Assembly: GCF_016863395.1 (NCBI RefSeq)
Contig: NZ_BOOU01000034.1
Span: 1-64,000 of the forward strand
Direction: 5' to 3'
Length of the DNA stretch: 64,000 nucleotides
Source of the DNA: Sphaerisporangium rufum
GTDB taxonomy: Bacteria; Actinomycetota; Actinomycetes; Streptosporangiales; Streptosporangiaceae
The translations under genes and the position numbers were made by a program. Numbering within the stretch: position 1 is the stretch's first letter; each line of letters begins with the position of its first letter. Shown here in pieces: positions 26,160 through 35,763 of this stretch. Below the pieces are notes generated by a model. It did no database searches. It was given only the letters and a program-made list of their open reading frames with translations, and was not told the origin of the DNA.

Positions 26160-26219
26160 GGGCCGGCGCCCGGCGGCGGGTTCCGGGTGCGGGGCGTCGC
26201 GCCGTGGCGATCCCGTTGA
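26160..26219 (+). repeat. Second copy of the histidine-kinase 3' end
   Basis: This 60-nt stretch repeats 26041-26100: the first about 35 nt are nearly identical and both copies end in codons for WRSR plus stop. It is in a different frame from the kinase gene, so it is untranslated relic sequence, except that the response-regulator start (GTG 26204) lies inside it. The 59 nt between the copies show no gene. Confidence 0.8.
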
Positions 26220-26917
26220 GCGTCCCGGAGCGGGCGGCGGCCATCGCGGCCGATGACCCGCCGCTGCGGGTGGTGATCGCCGATGACCAGTCGCTGGTGC
26301 GCACCGGCTTCCGGATGATCCTGGCCGCCGGGGGCGTCGAGGTGGCCGCCGAGGCGTCCGACGGGGCGGAGGCGGTGAGCGCGGTCCGGCGCACCCGGCC
26401 GGACGTGGTGCTCATGGACGTGCGGATGCCCGGGATGGACGGCCTGGAGGCCACCCGGCGCATCGTTGCCGACGGCACGGCGAGCACCCGCGTACTGATC
26501 CTGACGACCTACGACCTCGACAGTTACGTGTACACGGCGCTGACCGCCGGCGCCAGCGGCTTCCTGCTGAAGGACGTCTCCCCCGAGCACCTGGTGGCCG
26601 CGGTGCGCCTGGTGCGCGCCGGTGACGCCCTGCTCGCCCCGGTGATCACCCGCCGCCTGGTGGAGCGGTTCGCCCGCCGCCACGACCCGGTGGCCGGCGG
26701 CCACCGCGCGCTGGCGGAACTGACGCCGCGCGAGCTGGAGGTGCTCCGCCTGCTGGCCACCGGGCTCAACAACGCCGAGCTCGCCGACCGGCTCCACCTG
26801 AGCACCGCGACGGTGAAGACGCACGTGGCCCGCATTCTCGGCAAACTGGAGCTGCGCGACCGGGTGCAGGCCGTCGTGCTCGCCTACGAGACCGGACTGG
26901 TCTCCCCCGGCGGCTGA
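26204..26917 (+). CDS. NarL/LuxR-family response regulator
   Basis: About 237 aa from GTG 26204; TTG 26216 is an alternative, and neither has a strong ribosome binding site. Receiver domain: acidic pair in VVIADDQ, phospho-Asp in DVVLMDVRMPGMDG, Thr in LILTTYD and Lys in FLLKDVS. LuxR-type helix-turn-helix: LTPRELEVLRLLATGLNNAE to VKTHVARILGKLELRDRVQ. It is closely similar in layout to the regulator at 18488, so the two systems look like paralogues. It begins inside the duplicated kinase tail, so the native start may have been remodelled. Confidence 0.9.
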   Translation: MAIPLSVPERAAAIAADDPPLRVVIADDQSLVRTGFRMILAAGGVEVAAEASDGAEAVSAVRRTRPDVVLMDVRMPGMDGLEATRRIVADGTASTRVLILTTYDLDSYVYTALTAGASGFLLKDVSPEHLVAAVRLVRAGDALLAPVITRRLVERFARRHDPVAGGHRALAELTPRELEVLRLLATGLNNAELADRLHLSTATVKTHVARILGKLELRDRVQAVVLAYETGLVSPGG

Positions 26918-26939
26918 GCATGTCGCTTGAGCATGTCGC

Positions 26940-27377
26940 TCAGTCGCGGTCGGCCTCGATGACGTAGGTCATCTTGGCCGCGCCGCCGGGGCAGGTCACC
27001 CGCACGGTGATCGTCTCGGTCTCGGACTCGAACTCCACCGACGCGGCCGGCGCCGGACCGGCGCTGACGTCCTCCGCGCCGTACCCCAGGGCCGGGCTCC
27101 ACGAGCGGAGCACCGCCCGGTCGCCGGCGCACGACGCGGTGACCGAGCCGCCGGGGGCGTGGAAGGCCCGGGGCGCGGTGCCCCCGGCCGGCGGCGCGGG
27201 CGCGGGCGTGCCGGTGGCGGCGGCCAGTGCCCGCGCCACCTCCGCCCGGCTCATCGGCGCCACCACGTTCTCCGACAGTCCCGCGCCCAGCAGGGAGATC
27301 GCCCAGGTGCTGGTGAGGGTCGTCAACGCGGCGACGGCCGCGAAGCCGAGAGCGGCGAGCAGCGATCGGCGTTTCAT
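26940..27377 (-). CDS. Small secreted protein of unknown function
   Basis: 145 aa, ATG 27377 behind GGCAGGAG. Residues 1-28 are a signal peptide or anchor (SLLAALGFAAVAALTTLTSTWAI). A conserved-looking segment PMSRAEVARALAAATG is followed by a Pro/Ala linker and a beta-rich domain of about 80 residues with two Cys (TASCAGD and VRVTCPGG) that could form a disulfide, as well as the phrase VLRSWSPALGYGAEDV. I recognise no family. It is convergent with the response regulator gene (22 nt gap) and divergent from the PPOX gene. Confidence 0.7.
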   Translation of the reverse strand: MKRRSLLAALGFAAVAALTTLTSTWAISLLGAGLSENVVAPMSRAEVARALAAATGTPAPAPPAGGTAPRAFHAPGGSVTASCAGDRAVLRSWSPALGYGAEDVSAGPAPAASVEFESETETITVRVTCPGGAAKMTYVIEADRD

Positions 27378-27491
27378 GGCTCCTGCCTTGACACTGGCGG
27401 CGCTGGTGGACGGCCGCGCGGGCGTTCTCAGGGTATGTCAGCCACCGGGCCGGCCCCTGGAACGGTGCCGGCGGGCGAGCCGGGCGGCGGG

Positions 27492-27522
27492 TTGACCTCA
27501 ACCGCGGTTGAGGTTCCAGCAT
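27492..27522 (+). promoter_or_regulatory. SoxR/MerR-type promoter-operator of the PPOX gene
   Basis: -35 TTGACC (27492-27497) and hexamer CAGCAT (27517-27522) are 19 bp apart, the long spacer typical of MerR-family promoters. The spacer is filled by a perfect 20-bp palindrome (27495-27514) of form CCTCAA-N6-TTGAGG, the half-sites of the known SoxR box. The predicted +1, seven nt after the hexamer, is the A of ATG 27529, giving a leaderless mRNA. Confidence 0.7.
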
Positions 27523-27528
27523 TGGCTC

Positions 27529-27942
27529 ATGTCTTTCTCCAAAGCCGAGGGCGAGTTCCTGGACGCCCAGGCCATCGGGCGGCTGGCCACCGCCGCCCCC
27601 GACGGCACGCTGCAGAACAATCCGGTGGCCTTCCGCTACGACGCCGAGCGCGGCACCGTGGACATCGGCGGATACCGGATGGGCGCCACCAAGAAGTTCC
27701 GCAACATCGAGCGCGGCGGCGTCCAGGTGGCCTTCGTGGTCGACGACGTGAAGTCATTCCAGCCATGGGAGGTGCGCGGGATCGAGATCCGCGGCATCGC
27801 CGAGGCGCTGCGCGACCAGGAGCCGCCGATGCCGGGCTTCAGCCGCGAGATCATCCGGATCCATCCGCGCACCGTGTTCTCCTGGGGTCTGGAACCGGGC
27901 GTCGAGGGCGTGCGACGCCGCGAGATCCCGGCGAGCGCCTAG
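27529..27942 (+). CDS. PPOX-class F420-dependent oxidoreductase
   Basis: 137 aa from ATG 27529. It has the split beta-barrel fold of small FMN/F420-binding enzymes: FLDAQAIGRLATAAPDGTLQ at the N-terminus, NPVAFRYDAERGTVDIGG, then TKKFRNIERGGVQVAFVVDD and GIEIRGIAEALRD. Length fits the PPOX-class F420 family used for low-potential reductions in actinobacteria. The start is set by the promoter: there is no ribosome binding site, and the predicted transcript begins at this ATG. The SoxR-like operator suggests induction by redox-active compounds. The physiological substrate is unknown. Confidence 0.88.
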   Translation: MSFSKAEGEFLDAQAIGRLATAAPDGTLQNNPVAFRYDAERGTVDIGGYRMGATKKFRNIERGGVQVAFVVDDVKSFQPWEVRGIEIRGIAEALRDQEPPMPGFSREIIRIHPRTVFSWGLEPGVEGVRRREIPASA

Positions 27943-28281
27943 CTCCCGCCGCGCTCCCGGCCCGCCGACCGACCGGCCCGCCCCCCAGGTCCGGCCGGCC
28001 CGCCGCCCGAAGTCCGGCCGGTCCAAGGTCCGGGTCCAGTTGACCCGCCATCCGAGGTCCAGCCGGTCCACGGTCCGGGCGGCCCGCCATCCGCGGTCCG
28101 GCCGATCCGTTCCCGTCCGGGCGGCCACCCGCCGGCCGGACGGCTCACATCCCGATATCCCGCCGTCCGGCCGCTCCGCCCTTCCCAGGCACTCCACCGG
28201 CCCGGGCAGTCCGTGGTCCTGGCCGGGCCGCTGTCAGCCGGGCCGCCCGGCCGCGGGGGCCCGGGCGACCCGGCCGGCCGG
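27943..28281. repeat. 339-nt gap with degenerate GGTCCGG-rich repeats
   Basis: No credible gene. The stretch is dominated by ggtccgg/ggtccacgg blocks. Three imperfect units begin at about 28001, 28046 and 28085 (period about 39-45 nt), each with a core like CCGAGGTCCAGCCGGTCC. It lies between convergent stops, so it could slow or end transcription. I see no stem-loop with a T run. Confidence 0.5.
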
Positions 28282-28719
28282 TCAGTCGTCCTGCTCGTTC
28301 TGGTCGTCGGCGTCGTTCGGGTCGTCCGTGTCGTTCTGGTCGTCGGTGTCATCGTCGACCTCGGCCGTCACGATCTTGCCGTCCGCCGCGTTCACCTCGA
28401 TCTCGTGCTCGGTGCCGTCACCGGCCTGGACCTCGACGTCCCAGACCTGGACGCCGTTCTCGTCGTCCAGCTCGGCCTCGGTGACCTTCCCGCCGGGCAC
28501 CTTCCCCAGCGCGGTGCGCTCGGCGTCCTCGCGGGAGACCGTGGGGGCGGGCGTCGTGGTGCCCTGGCCGCCGTCCTGGCGGCCCGCGTCGGATGCCGGC
28601 GCCGAGGAGGCGGGAGCAGGGGTGGGCGTGGCGTCCTGCTGCGCGGCGAAGGCGGCTCCGCCGCCGGCGAGCAGGGCACCCGTCACGGCGATACCAGCGA
28701 TGATCATAGGCTTGCGCAT
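28282..28719 (-). CDS. Secreted PepSY-domain protein with acidic tail
   Basis: 145 aa from ATG 28719, with GGAGG nine nt upstream. Signal peptide: KPMIIAGIAVTGALLAGGGAAFAA. After a Thr/Pro/Ala-rich linker comes one PepSY domain (VSREDAERTALGKVPGGKVTEAEL to VWDVEVQAGDGTEHEIEVNAADGKIV). The last 25 residues are almost only Asp, Asn, Gln, Glu and Thr. PepSY proteins are often inhibitory or sensing partners in the envelope. The adjacent two-component system on the same strand (29006-30969) makes it a probable target; such a pairing is common in actinobacteria. Confidence 0.85.
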   Translation of the reverse strand: MRKPMIIAGIAVTGALLAGGGAAFAAQQDATPTPAPASSAPASDAGRQDGGQGTTTPAPTVSREDAERTALGKVPGGKVTEAELDDENGVQVWDVEVQAGDGTEHEIEVNAADGKIVTAEVDDDTDDQNDTDDPNDADDQNEQDD

Positions 28720-29005
28720 CCGAACCTCCAGCGGTCGGTTGACTCGTCGATGACCCAAGGTTGTCCGGCAGCGGGATATCGCCGCGCTGCCGGATCCCTA
28801 ACGTCCGGTTAACGCGACGCCGGCTCCCGGCGCGGCCAGCGGCCAACCGGCAACGGGGCAGCCGGCAACGGGCAGCACGAGCGGCAGCCGGACAGGGAGC
28901 GGGCGGCGGACAGGATGGCCCGTGACCAGGACGCAAGCCGGACGGAGGGCCGGCGCGCGGCCAGCAGGACGAGGCCGGGCGGCGGCCGACGGGTGGGCGG
29001 CGAGG

Positions 29006-30283
29006 TCAGCGGCGCGGCGGGCCGAGCATCATCCGGACGCGGGCGCCGCCGTCCGGGCCGGTGCCGAGGTCGAGCGACCCGCCGGAGCGTTCGGCGGCCC
29101 GCCGGGCGATGTCCAGGCCGAGACCGGTGGACCGCCCGGCGCTGACCCCGCGGGCCGGCAGGCCGGTGTGCGGGAAGCCGGGGCCCTGGTCGGTGATCAC
29201 CAGCTCGGCGCCGCCGCCGTCCCGCCGAGCCAGCCGGACGTCGAACGCCACCCCGTCGGGGGTGTGGGCGAAGACGTTCTCCAGTAGGGCATCGACGCAA
29301 GTGGCGAGGGTCTCCTCGGCCAGGGCGACCGGCAGCGGCGAGCCGGCCAGCTCGCGGCCGACCGCGCGGCCCTGGTCGCGGGCCAGCATGGACCAGTGGT
29401 CCAGCCGGCCGGCGACGACCGTGGCCGCGTCGCAGCTGCCGGCCGCCTCCTCCCGGGACCGGCGGGCCTCCTTGATCACCTGGGTGACCATCCGCTCCAT
29501 CTCCTCCACCGCGGCCGACACCCGGGCCGCCTGGCCGCCCGGCGGCAGCCCGTCGGCCTCCAGCCGCAGCACGGTGAGCGGGGTGCGCAGCCGGTGGGAC
29601 AGGTCGGCGACCGCCTCGCGCTCCTGCGCGAGCAGCACCCGGATCCGGTCGGCCAGATGGTTGAGCGCCGTCGCGACCTCGACCACCTCCGGCGGGCCTC
29701 CGGCCGCCGCGCGGGCGGTCAGCTCGCCGGCCGCCAGCCGGTGCGACGCCCGCGCCACCTCGGCGATCGGCCGGGTCAGCGACCGGGACAGCCGGTCGGC
29801 GACCGCCAGGGCGATGGCGAGCAGGCCGCCGCCGACCAGCGCGAGGATCAGCCAGGACCGGGTCACCCCGGCCCGGAGCTGCGCCTGGGAGACGAAGGTG
29901 CGCACCACGGCCGTGCCGCCCGGCCGGCCGCCGACCGCGACGACGATCTCCCGCCCGCCCGCGGCCTCGGCGGTCAGGCTCCGGCCGGTGAAGCCGAGCC
30001 GCACGGCGTCCGACACCGTGGCCGGCGCCCCCAGCGGCGTCCCGTCCGGCAGGAAGATCGTGATCGGCAGGCCGCCCGCGCTGCCGGCCTGCTCGGCGGC
30101 CAGCTCCAGCCCGGCCCGGTCCGCCTGCGCCACCACCGGGACCAGCGACTGGGCGCGCACCAGCGCGTCGGCGGTGGCCCGGTCGGCGGCCAGCACCGTC
30201 ACCAGCAGCGACAGCGGGACCAGGAACGCGATCAGCGCGAGCGACACCGTCGTGGCGGCCAGCAGCAGCAGCCGGCGCCTCAC
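29006..30283 (-). CDS. HAMP-containing sensor histidine kinase
   Basis: 425 aa. Transmembrane helix 1 (LLLLAATTVSLALIAFLVPL), an extracytoplasmic sensor of about 110 residues, helix 2 (WLILALVGGGLLAIALAVA), HAMP linker, HisKA with SHRLRTPLTVLRLEADGLPP (phospho-acceptor His) and HATPase with N box ALLENVFAHTP, D box ITDQGPGF and G box GLGLDIARR. A complete class I kinase. Its start overlaps the stop of the OmpR-type regulator by 4 nt, so both are one operon read right to left. The PepSY gene lies 286 nt downstream. Confidence 0.92.
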   Translation of the reverse strand: MRRRLLLLAATTVSLALIAFLVPLSLLVTVLAADRATADALVRAQSLVPVVAQADRAGLELAAEQAGSAGGLPITIFLPDGTPLGAPATVSDAVRLGFTGRSLTAEAAGGREIVVAVGGRPGGTAVVRTFVSQAQLRAGVTRSWLILALVGGGLLAIALAVADRLSRSLTRPIAEVARASHRLAAGELTARAAAGGPPEVVEVATALNHLADRIRVLLAQEREAVADLSHRLRTPLTVLRLEADGLPPGGQAARVSAAVEEMERMVTQVIKEARRSREEAAGSCDAATVVAGRLDHWSMLARDQGRAVGRELAGSPLPVALAEETLATCVDALLENVFAHTPDGVAFDVRLARRDGGGAELVITDQGPGFPHTGLPARGVSAGRSTGLGLDIARRAAERSGGSLDLGTGPDGGARVRMMLGPPRR

Positions 30284-30969
30284 GGCCCCGGATCCACGAT
30301 CTTCACGCCCACGCCGCGCACGGCCCGGAGATAGCGCGGCCGCTGCGCCGACTCGCCGAGCTTGCTGCGCAGCCAGGACAGGTGGACGTCCACGGTCTTG
30401 TCCGCGCCGCCGTAGGGCACCTGCCAGACCTCGGTGAGCAGCTCGCGCTTGCTGACCACCTCACCGGGGCGGGCGGCCAGGTAGCACAGCAGGTCGAACT
30501 CCCGGGGCCGCAGGTCCAGCGGCCGGCCGTCCAGGCTCGCCTCGCGTCCGCGCGGGTCGACGCGCAGCGCCCCGACCACCAGCGGACGATCGGCGCCGGC
30601 GCCGTCACCGCCCTGCCGCCGCAGCACCGCCCGGATCCGGGCGTCCAGCTGCACGGCGCGGAACGGCTTGACCAGATAGTCGTCGGCGCCCGCGTCCAGC
30701 ACCCGGGCGATCTCGCTCTCGTCGTCCCGGGCGGTGGCGACGATCACCGGCACCTCGCTGACCGCCCGCAGCATGCGGATGACCTCGTAGCCGTCCAGAT
30801 CGGGCAGGCCGAGGTCGAGCAGCACCAGCTGCGGTCGCTCGTCGACCGCCGCGCGCAGCCCGGTCATCCCGGTGGCGGCCGAGCTCACCGCGTGGCCGCG
30901 CTCGCCCAGGGCACGGATCAGGGCGGACCGCACGGCGGGGTCGTCCTCGATCAGCAGCAGTCGCGCCAC
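30280..30969 (-). CDS. OmpR/PhoB-family response regulator
   Basis: 229 aa from GTG 30969. Receiver: acidic pair in LLIEDDPAVR, phospho-Asp in LVLLDLGLPDLDG, Thr in VIVATARDDE and Lys in DYLVKPF. Winged-helix trans_reg_C domain: DLRPREFDLLCYLAARPGE to VDVHLSWLRSKLGES and the RYLRAVRGVGVKI wing. First gene of the two-gene operon with the kinase at 29006. The inducing signal is unknown. Confidence 0.93.
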   Translation of the reverse strand: MARLLLIEDDPAVRSALIRALGERGHAVSSAATGMTGLRAAVDERPQLVLLDLGLPDLDGYEVIRMLRAVSEVPVIVATARDDESEIARVLDAGADDYLVKPFRAVQLDARIRAVLRRQGGDGAGADRPLVVGALRVDPRGREASLDGRPLDLRPREFDLLCYLAARPGEVVSKRELLTEVWQVPYGGADKTVDVHLSWLRSKLGESAQRPRYLRAVRGVGVKIVDPGP

Positions 30970-31109
30970 CCGCCCACCGTAGCAATGATGGCGGTACGCT
31001 CCGCCCGGCCGGCCCGGTGTCCCAGCAGCGTCGTCCGGCGCCGCGCCGGAGCGGACCTTCCGGTCCGCACCGGCCACACCCCGCCCCCGCGGCAGCCGGC
31101 CGGGTGCCT

Positions 31110-31826
31110 TCACCGCCGGGCCGGGACCTCACCGTCCAGGCGAGAGGGCGCGCCGCTCCGGGGCGCCGGTGGCCGGCCGATCAGCGCACCGGGACGGGTA
31201 CGCGGGGCCCGGTGGGCGGCGAGCAGCGCCAGGAAGGCGGGCAGCAGCGCCCACGCCCAGCCCCGCTGCGCGGCCGTCCAGGACGGGTCGGCGGGCAGAG
31301 GCCAGGCGTTCGCGGCGCCGCCGGCCTGCAGGACCGCGACGGCGCCGAGCACCGCCTGCGCGCCGGTGCCGGCCAGTGCGGCGGGCCGGCCCGGCACCGT
31401 CCGCACCGCCACCGCCGCGCCGGCCAGGCCGGCCAGCACCCAGGCGGCGGCCTCCAGCGCCAGGCCGCCGAACGGGAACGATCCGCCGGGTGGCAGGCGC
31501 AGCGCGGTCACGGCCGCGGCGGCGCCCCAGCCGGTCGCCGCGGCCGCCGCGCCGAGCCCGGTGCGCAGCCACTGGCGCACCCAGCGCGGCACCGGGACCG
31601 CGGCGGTGCTGGCCGCCATCGCGTCCACCAGGGTGAATCCGGCCGCGGTGCCCAGCATGACGCCCGCCATCCGCAGTGCCAGCACCGCGAACCCGGGGTC
31701 CAGGTGCGGGTCCTGCACGTTGAGCAGGGCGGCCAGCGCCACCGCGATGGCGGTCGCCGCGGCGAGCGGCGTCCAGTCCACCGCGCGCACCAGCACCCCC
31801 AGCAGCGGGACGTGCCGGCGGCTCAC
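31110..31826 (-). CDS. Multi-pass membrane protein in the ECF/ABC operon
   Basis: 238 aa from GTG 31826, overlapping the stop of the upstream membrane gene by 4 nt. About six transmembrane helices (LAAATAIAVALAALLNV, FAVLALRMAGVMLGTAAGFTLV, GLGAAAAATGWGAAAAVTAL, LEAAAWVLAGLAGAAVAV and others). There is no ATPase or recognisable catalytic motif. As the last gene of the operon beginning at 35617 it is probably part of the ABC transporter membrane assembly. I do not recognise a named family. Confidence 0.7.
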   Translation of the reverse strand: MSRRHVPLLGVLVRAVDWTPLAAATAIAVALAALLNVQDPHLDPGFAVLALRMAGVMLGTAAGFTLVDAMAASTAAVPVPRWVRQWLRTGLGAAAAATGWGAAAAVTALRLPPGGSFPFGGLALEAAAWVLAGLAGAAVAVRTVPGRPAALAGTGAQAVLGAVAVLQAGGAANAWPLPADPSWTAAQRGWAWALLPAFLALLAAHRAPRTRPGALIGRPPAPRSGAPSRLDGEVPARR

Positions 31827-33306
31827 CCCCGGCCGCCCGTCTCCGGCTCGAACCGGCAGACGGCGGCCACGTCGGCCGGCGGATCGGCAGGGAAGCGCTC
31901 CGGGCGCAGGCCGAGCAGGGGCAGCGCCTGGTCGAGCGTGGTCCGAGGGTCGGCCAGCCGGTCCCAGCTCGCCCAGATCCGCTGCCGCGTGTCCGCCCGG
32001 GCCAGCAGCCGCCGCGCGTACCCCGCCTCGGCGGCGCCGTAGTACCTGTTGATCGCCGACGCCGGCTGCAGGCCCTCGACCATCAGCGGCCCGGGCGGCG
32101 GGACCGGCCCGGCCTGGCCGAGCAGCCACAGCGCGACCAGGGTGCCGGCCCGGCCGCGCGCGTCGCATTCGGGGCCCAGCCGGACCGCCGCCGCGGCCAT
32201 CCCACCCGCCAGCCAGGCGCGGTGCCCCTGTCCGGGATCGGTGGACCAGTTCAGCAGTACCGGCAGGGCAGGCGCGACGAGGGCGGAGAAGGTGACGTTG
32301 GTCTGCCGTACGGCGGGCAGGCCGGTCCGCGCACCGGGCGGCAGGGCTGCGACGACCGGGTGGACGGCCTCAGCCCATGCCGCGGTCCAGGAAACGTAGC
32401 GGGGCAGCGCGCAGTAGGAGATGCCGTCGATCTGCCGGCACCGATCCCCGTACAGGCCCGCCCGCCGCGCGTCCACCGCGTCATACACCCGGTTCAGGAT
32501 CCGCATCTGCTGATCGGGCGCGTGGCCGGCGGCCGAGACGGCGGGTACCGCGACGGCGAGCGCGGCGAGCGCGGCGGCCACCCGGAGCGGCCGGACACCG
32601 TGCCGGAACAGGGCGACCGCCGCCACCAGGACCACCAGCGCGCACAGGTAGACCAGGTGCCATCCGGACGAGCGCGGTCCCCAGTCCGGCTCGTAGGACG
32701 GGATGACCGGCAGCAGCCAGCCGCCGTACTCGCCCCGGGAGTTGGCCAGCAGGCCGAACAGCCACAGCAACCCGGCCAGCGGTGCCACCACCAGGGCCGG
32801 CAGCCAGCGGCCCAGCGCGACGCCCGCGGCGGCGGCCAGCGCGGCGACCGCCACCCCCGACAGCGCCTCGTAGGCGTCGAACCGGCCGGCCACCGGCCCG
32901 GACGCCCAGCGCGCCGCCAGACAGGCCGCGATCGCGATCGCGGCGGCCGCCGCCCCCGCCACCGGCGCGGCCAGCGCGACCGCCCGGGTCCGGTCGACGG
33001 CCCGGCGCGGCAGCGCGGCCAGCGTCGCCGGCGCGCCCTGCCGCCGGTCGCGCGAGGTGGCGAGGTTCGCGACGACCAGCGCCGCGACCGCGACGATGGC
33101 CGACGCGTTCGCCGCGCCGATCGTCTCGACCGTCATGTCCGGCAGCCATCCCCAGGCGTCGTACAGCCGCCAGGCGACGGTGAGCGCGACCGCCGCCCAC
33201 AGCACCGGGCTGCGGGCGAACCGGCGCAGCTCGAACACCACCAGTTGCCGCCCGGTGGCACCCGCGGCTCCGCTCCGCGCCCGCGCCGGGGCCGCCACGA
33301 GCGCGG

Positions 33307-33310
<4 letters not shown>
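31823..33310 (-). CDS. ABC-2-like permease with large extracytoplasmic domain
   Basis: 495 aa from GTG 33310, overlapping the ATPase gene by 4 nt. The N-terminal 280 residues hold six transmembrane helices of ABC-2 permease type (RFARSPVLWAAVALTVAWRLYDAW; IVAVAALVVANLATSRDRRQG). The C-terminal 210 residues form a soluble domain with a Cys pair in GDRCRQIDGISYCALP and an Arg-rich end. Similar permeases accompany the CcmA-like ATPases of actinobacterial ECF operons. The substrate is unknown. Confidence 0.75.
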
Positions 33311-34169
<859 letters not shown>

Positions 34170-34173
<4 letters not shown>

Positions 34174-35042
34174 CGGTATCTCCAGTGGTCGGCGCGGCGG
34201 TACCGCGTGAGCAGGACGGGAAGCAGCACCAGCGCGGTGATCGCGTACAGGGCCTGGGCCGGCGGGCGGAACGCGGCGAACAGGTCGTCGGCCCACCCGC
34301 CGTAGACCAGCACGGCGGCCGCCCAGCACGCGGAGATGCCCGCGGCGGCCGGCTGGACCGGGACGAGGCGGGTGAGCGCGAGAACGGCGGCGGTCAGGCC
34401 GAGCGACGGCAGCACCCAGGCGGCGACCAGCCCCGGCGGCCCGGGCAGGAACGGGGCGCACAGGCCGGTCAGGGTGACCGCCGTCACCTGCACGGCGAGC
34501 GCGCGGAGCAGCAGCAGCCGCGGGCCCGCCATCGGCGTCGCGGCCTGCAACTCGTGGCCGGGGTCGACCCGGGTGCCGTAGGCCGCCGCGATCCCCGCCG
34601 TCGGCAGGATCGGCGCCAGCAGCAGGAACGCCAGCAGCACCCCGGCCCGGCCCACCGGCACCGCGAAGGTGGAGGCCAGCCCGGCGAGCACGGCGAACGC
34701 CAGCACGGCGGCGACCGACCCCAGCCAGGCCCGTGACAGCGCCGGCGTGGCGGTGAGCAGCCGGGCCAGATGCTGGGGGACGCCGCACCGGCACAGCAGC
34801 CGCTCGGCGACCCCCGCGCGCGGCCGGTCCACGATGTCGGCGACGCGCTCCCAGCTCGCCGCCAGCCAGCCGGCGTCGGCCGGGATCGCGGCCCGGCAGC
34901 GCGCGCAGCGCTCCAGGTGCGCCTCCACGGACATGGTCTGCGCCGGGTCCAGGCGGCCGGCGGCGTACCGTCCGGCCAGGTCGGCGGGCAGGTGCCAGGG
35001 CGCCGGGCCGGACGGGCGCGGCGCGGCGCCGGTGTCGTTCAT
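34170..35042 (-). CDS. Zinc-finger anti-sigma factor fused to a multi-pass membrane domain
   Basis: 290 aa from ATG 35042, overlapping the sigma-factor stop by 4 nt. The N-terminal 75 residues carry the zf-HC2 anti-sigma motif (VEAHLERCARCRAAI; His-x3-Cys-x2-Cys), which in this family binds zinc and clamps the sigma factor. Six hydrophobic helices follow (SVAAVLAFAVLAGLAST to AITALVLLPVLL), far more than the single helix of ordinary ZAS proteins and resembling an ABC permease. It may link sigma-factor release to the state of the transporter. That coupling is inferred. Confidence 0.8.
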
Positions 35043-35617
35043 ACGAGGTACTCCCTGAGCTGGGCCTTCGCCCGCATGACGCGGGTCTTGACGGTGCCTT
35101 CGGGGATGCCGAGCAGCCGGGCGGCCTCCCGGGTGGTCAGGCCGTCCAGCACGGTGGCCTGGATGGCGGCGCGCAGTTCGGGCGACAGGCGGGAGATCGC
35201 GATGCCGAGGTCGCCGTGCTCGACACCGAGGAGCACCACGTCCTCGGCCGACTGCACGGTCCGGGCGTCCTCGCCGGGCAGGTCGCCGCCGAGCCACCGG
35301 CCGCCCCGCCGGCGCAGCGCGGAGATCAGCCGGCGGGAGGCGATGGTCCACAGCCAGCCGCCGGCCTCGCCGCGCGACGACCGGTAGCGGTGGGCGTCAC
35401 GCCAGACGGCGACGAAGGTGTCCTGGATCGCGTCGTCCACCGCGTCCGGGTCGACGCAGCGGCGGGCCAGCCTGGCGCGCAGCCACGGCGCGTGCCGGGT
35501 GTGCAGCAGGCGCAGCGCCTCCACCCGGCCGGCCGCGACGGCGGCGAGCAGATCGGCGTCCGGGCTGTCGGAGTCCACCTCAGGCGGGGGGCGGCGGCGG
35601 TTGAGAAAAGCGGGCAC
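35039..35617 (-). CDS. ECF RNA polymerase sigma factor
   Basis: 192 aa from GTG 35617. Sigma-70 region 2 is CVDPDAVDDAIQDTFVAVWRDAHRYR, and region 4 is LSPELRAAIQATVLDGLTTREAARLLGIPEGTVKTRVMRAKAQLREYL. The region 1-2 junction includes a TRHAPWLRARLARRC helix. First gene of a five-gene operon with overlapping ends: sigma, anti-sigma, ATPase and two membrane proteins. It probably controls its own operon. I could not find an unambiguous autoregulated promoter upstream of 35617. Confidence 0.92.
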   Translation of the reverse strand: MPAFLNRRRPPPEVDSDSPDADLLAAVAAGRVEALRLLHTRHAPWLRARLARRCVDPDAVDDAIQDTFVAVWRDAHRYRSSRGEAGGWLWTIASRRLISALRRRGGRWLGGDLPGEDARTVQSAEDVVLLGVEHGDLGIAISRLSPELRAAIQATVLDGLTTREAARLLGIPEGTVKTRVMRAKAQLREYLV

Positions 35618-35763
35618 AACTCCTCTATCGCAGCGGCGCCCCGCCCCGGTTCGCCGGCCGGGGTGCTGGAGGGCGAACCGGGCGAACCGGCCCGGGCCCG
35701 CGGCCGACCGCGGCCGGCCAGGGCCGTTCACCCGTGGCCTGCGGTCCGGGTCCGGGAACGGCC

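Noticed and set aside
27501-27508. CCGCGG centre of the PPOX palindrome as a restriction or recombination site
   Set aside because: The whole 20-bp dyad with its 19-bp promoter spacing is better explained as a MerR-family operator.
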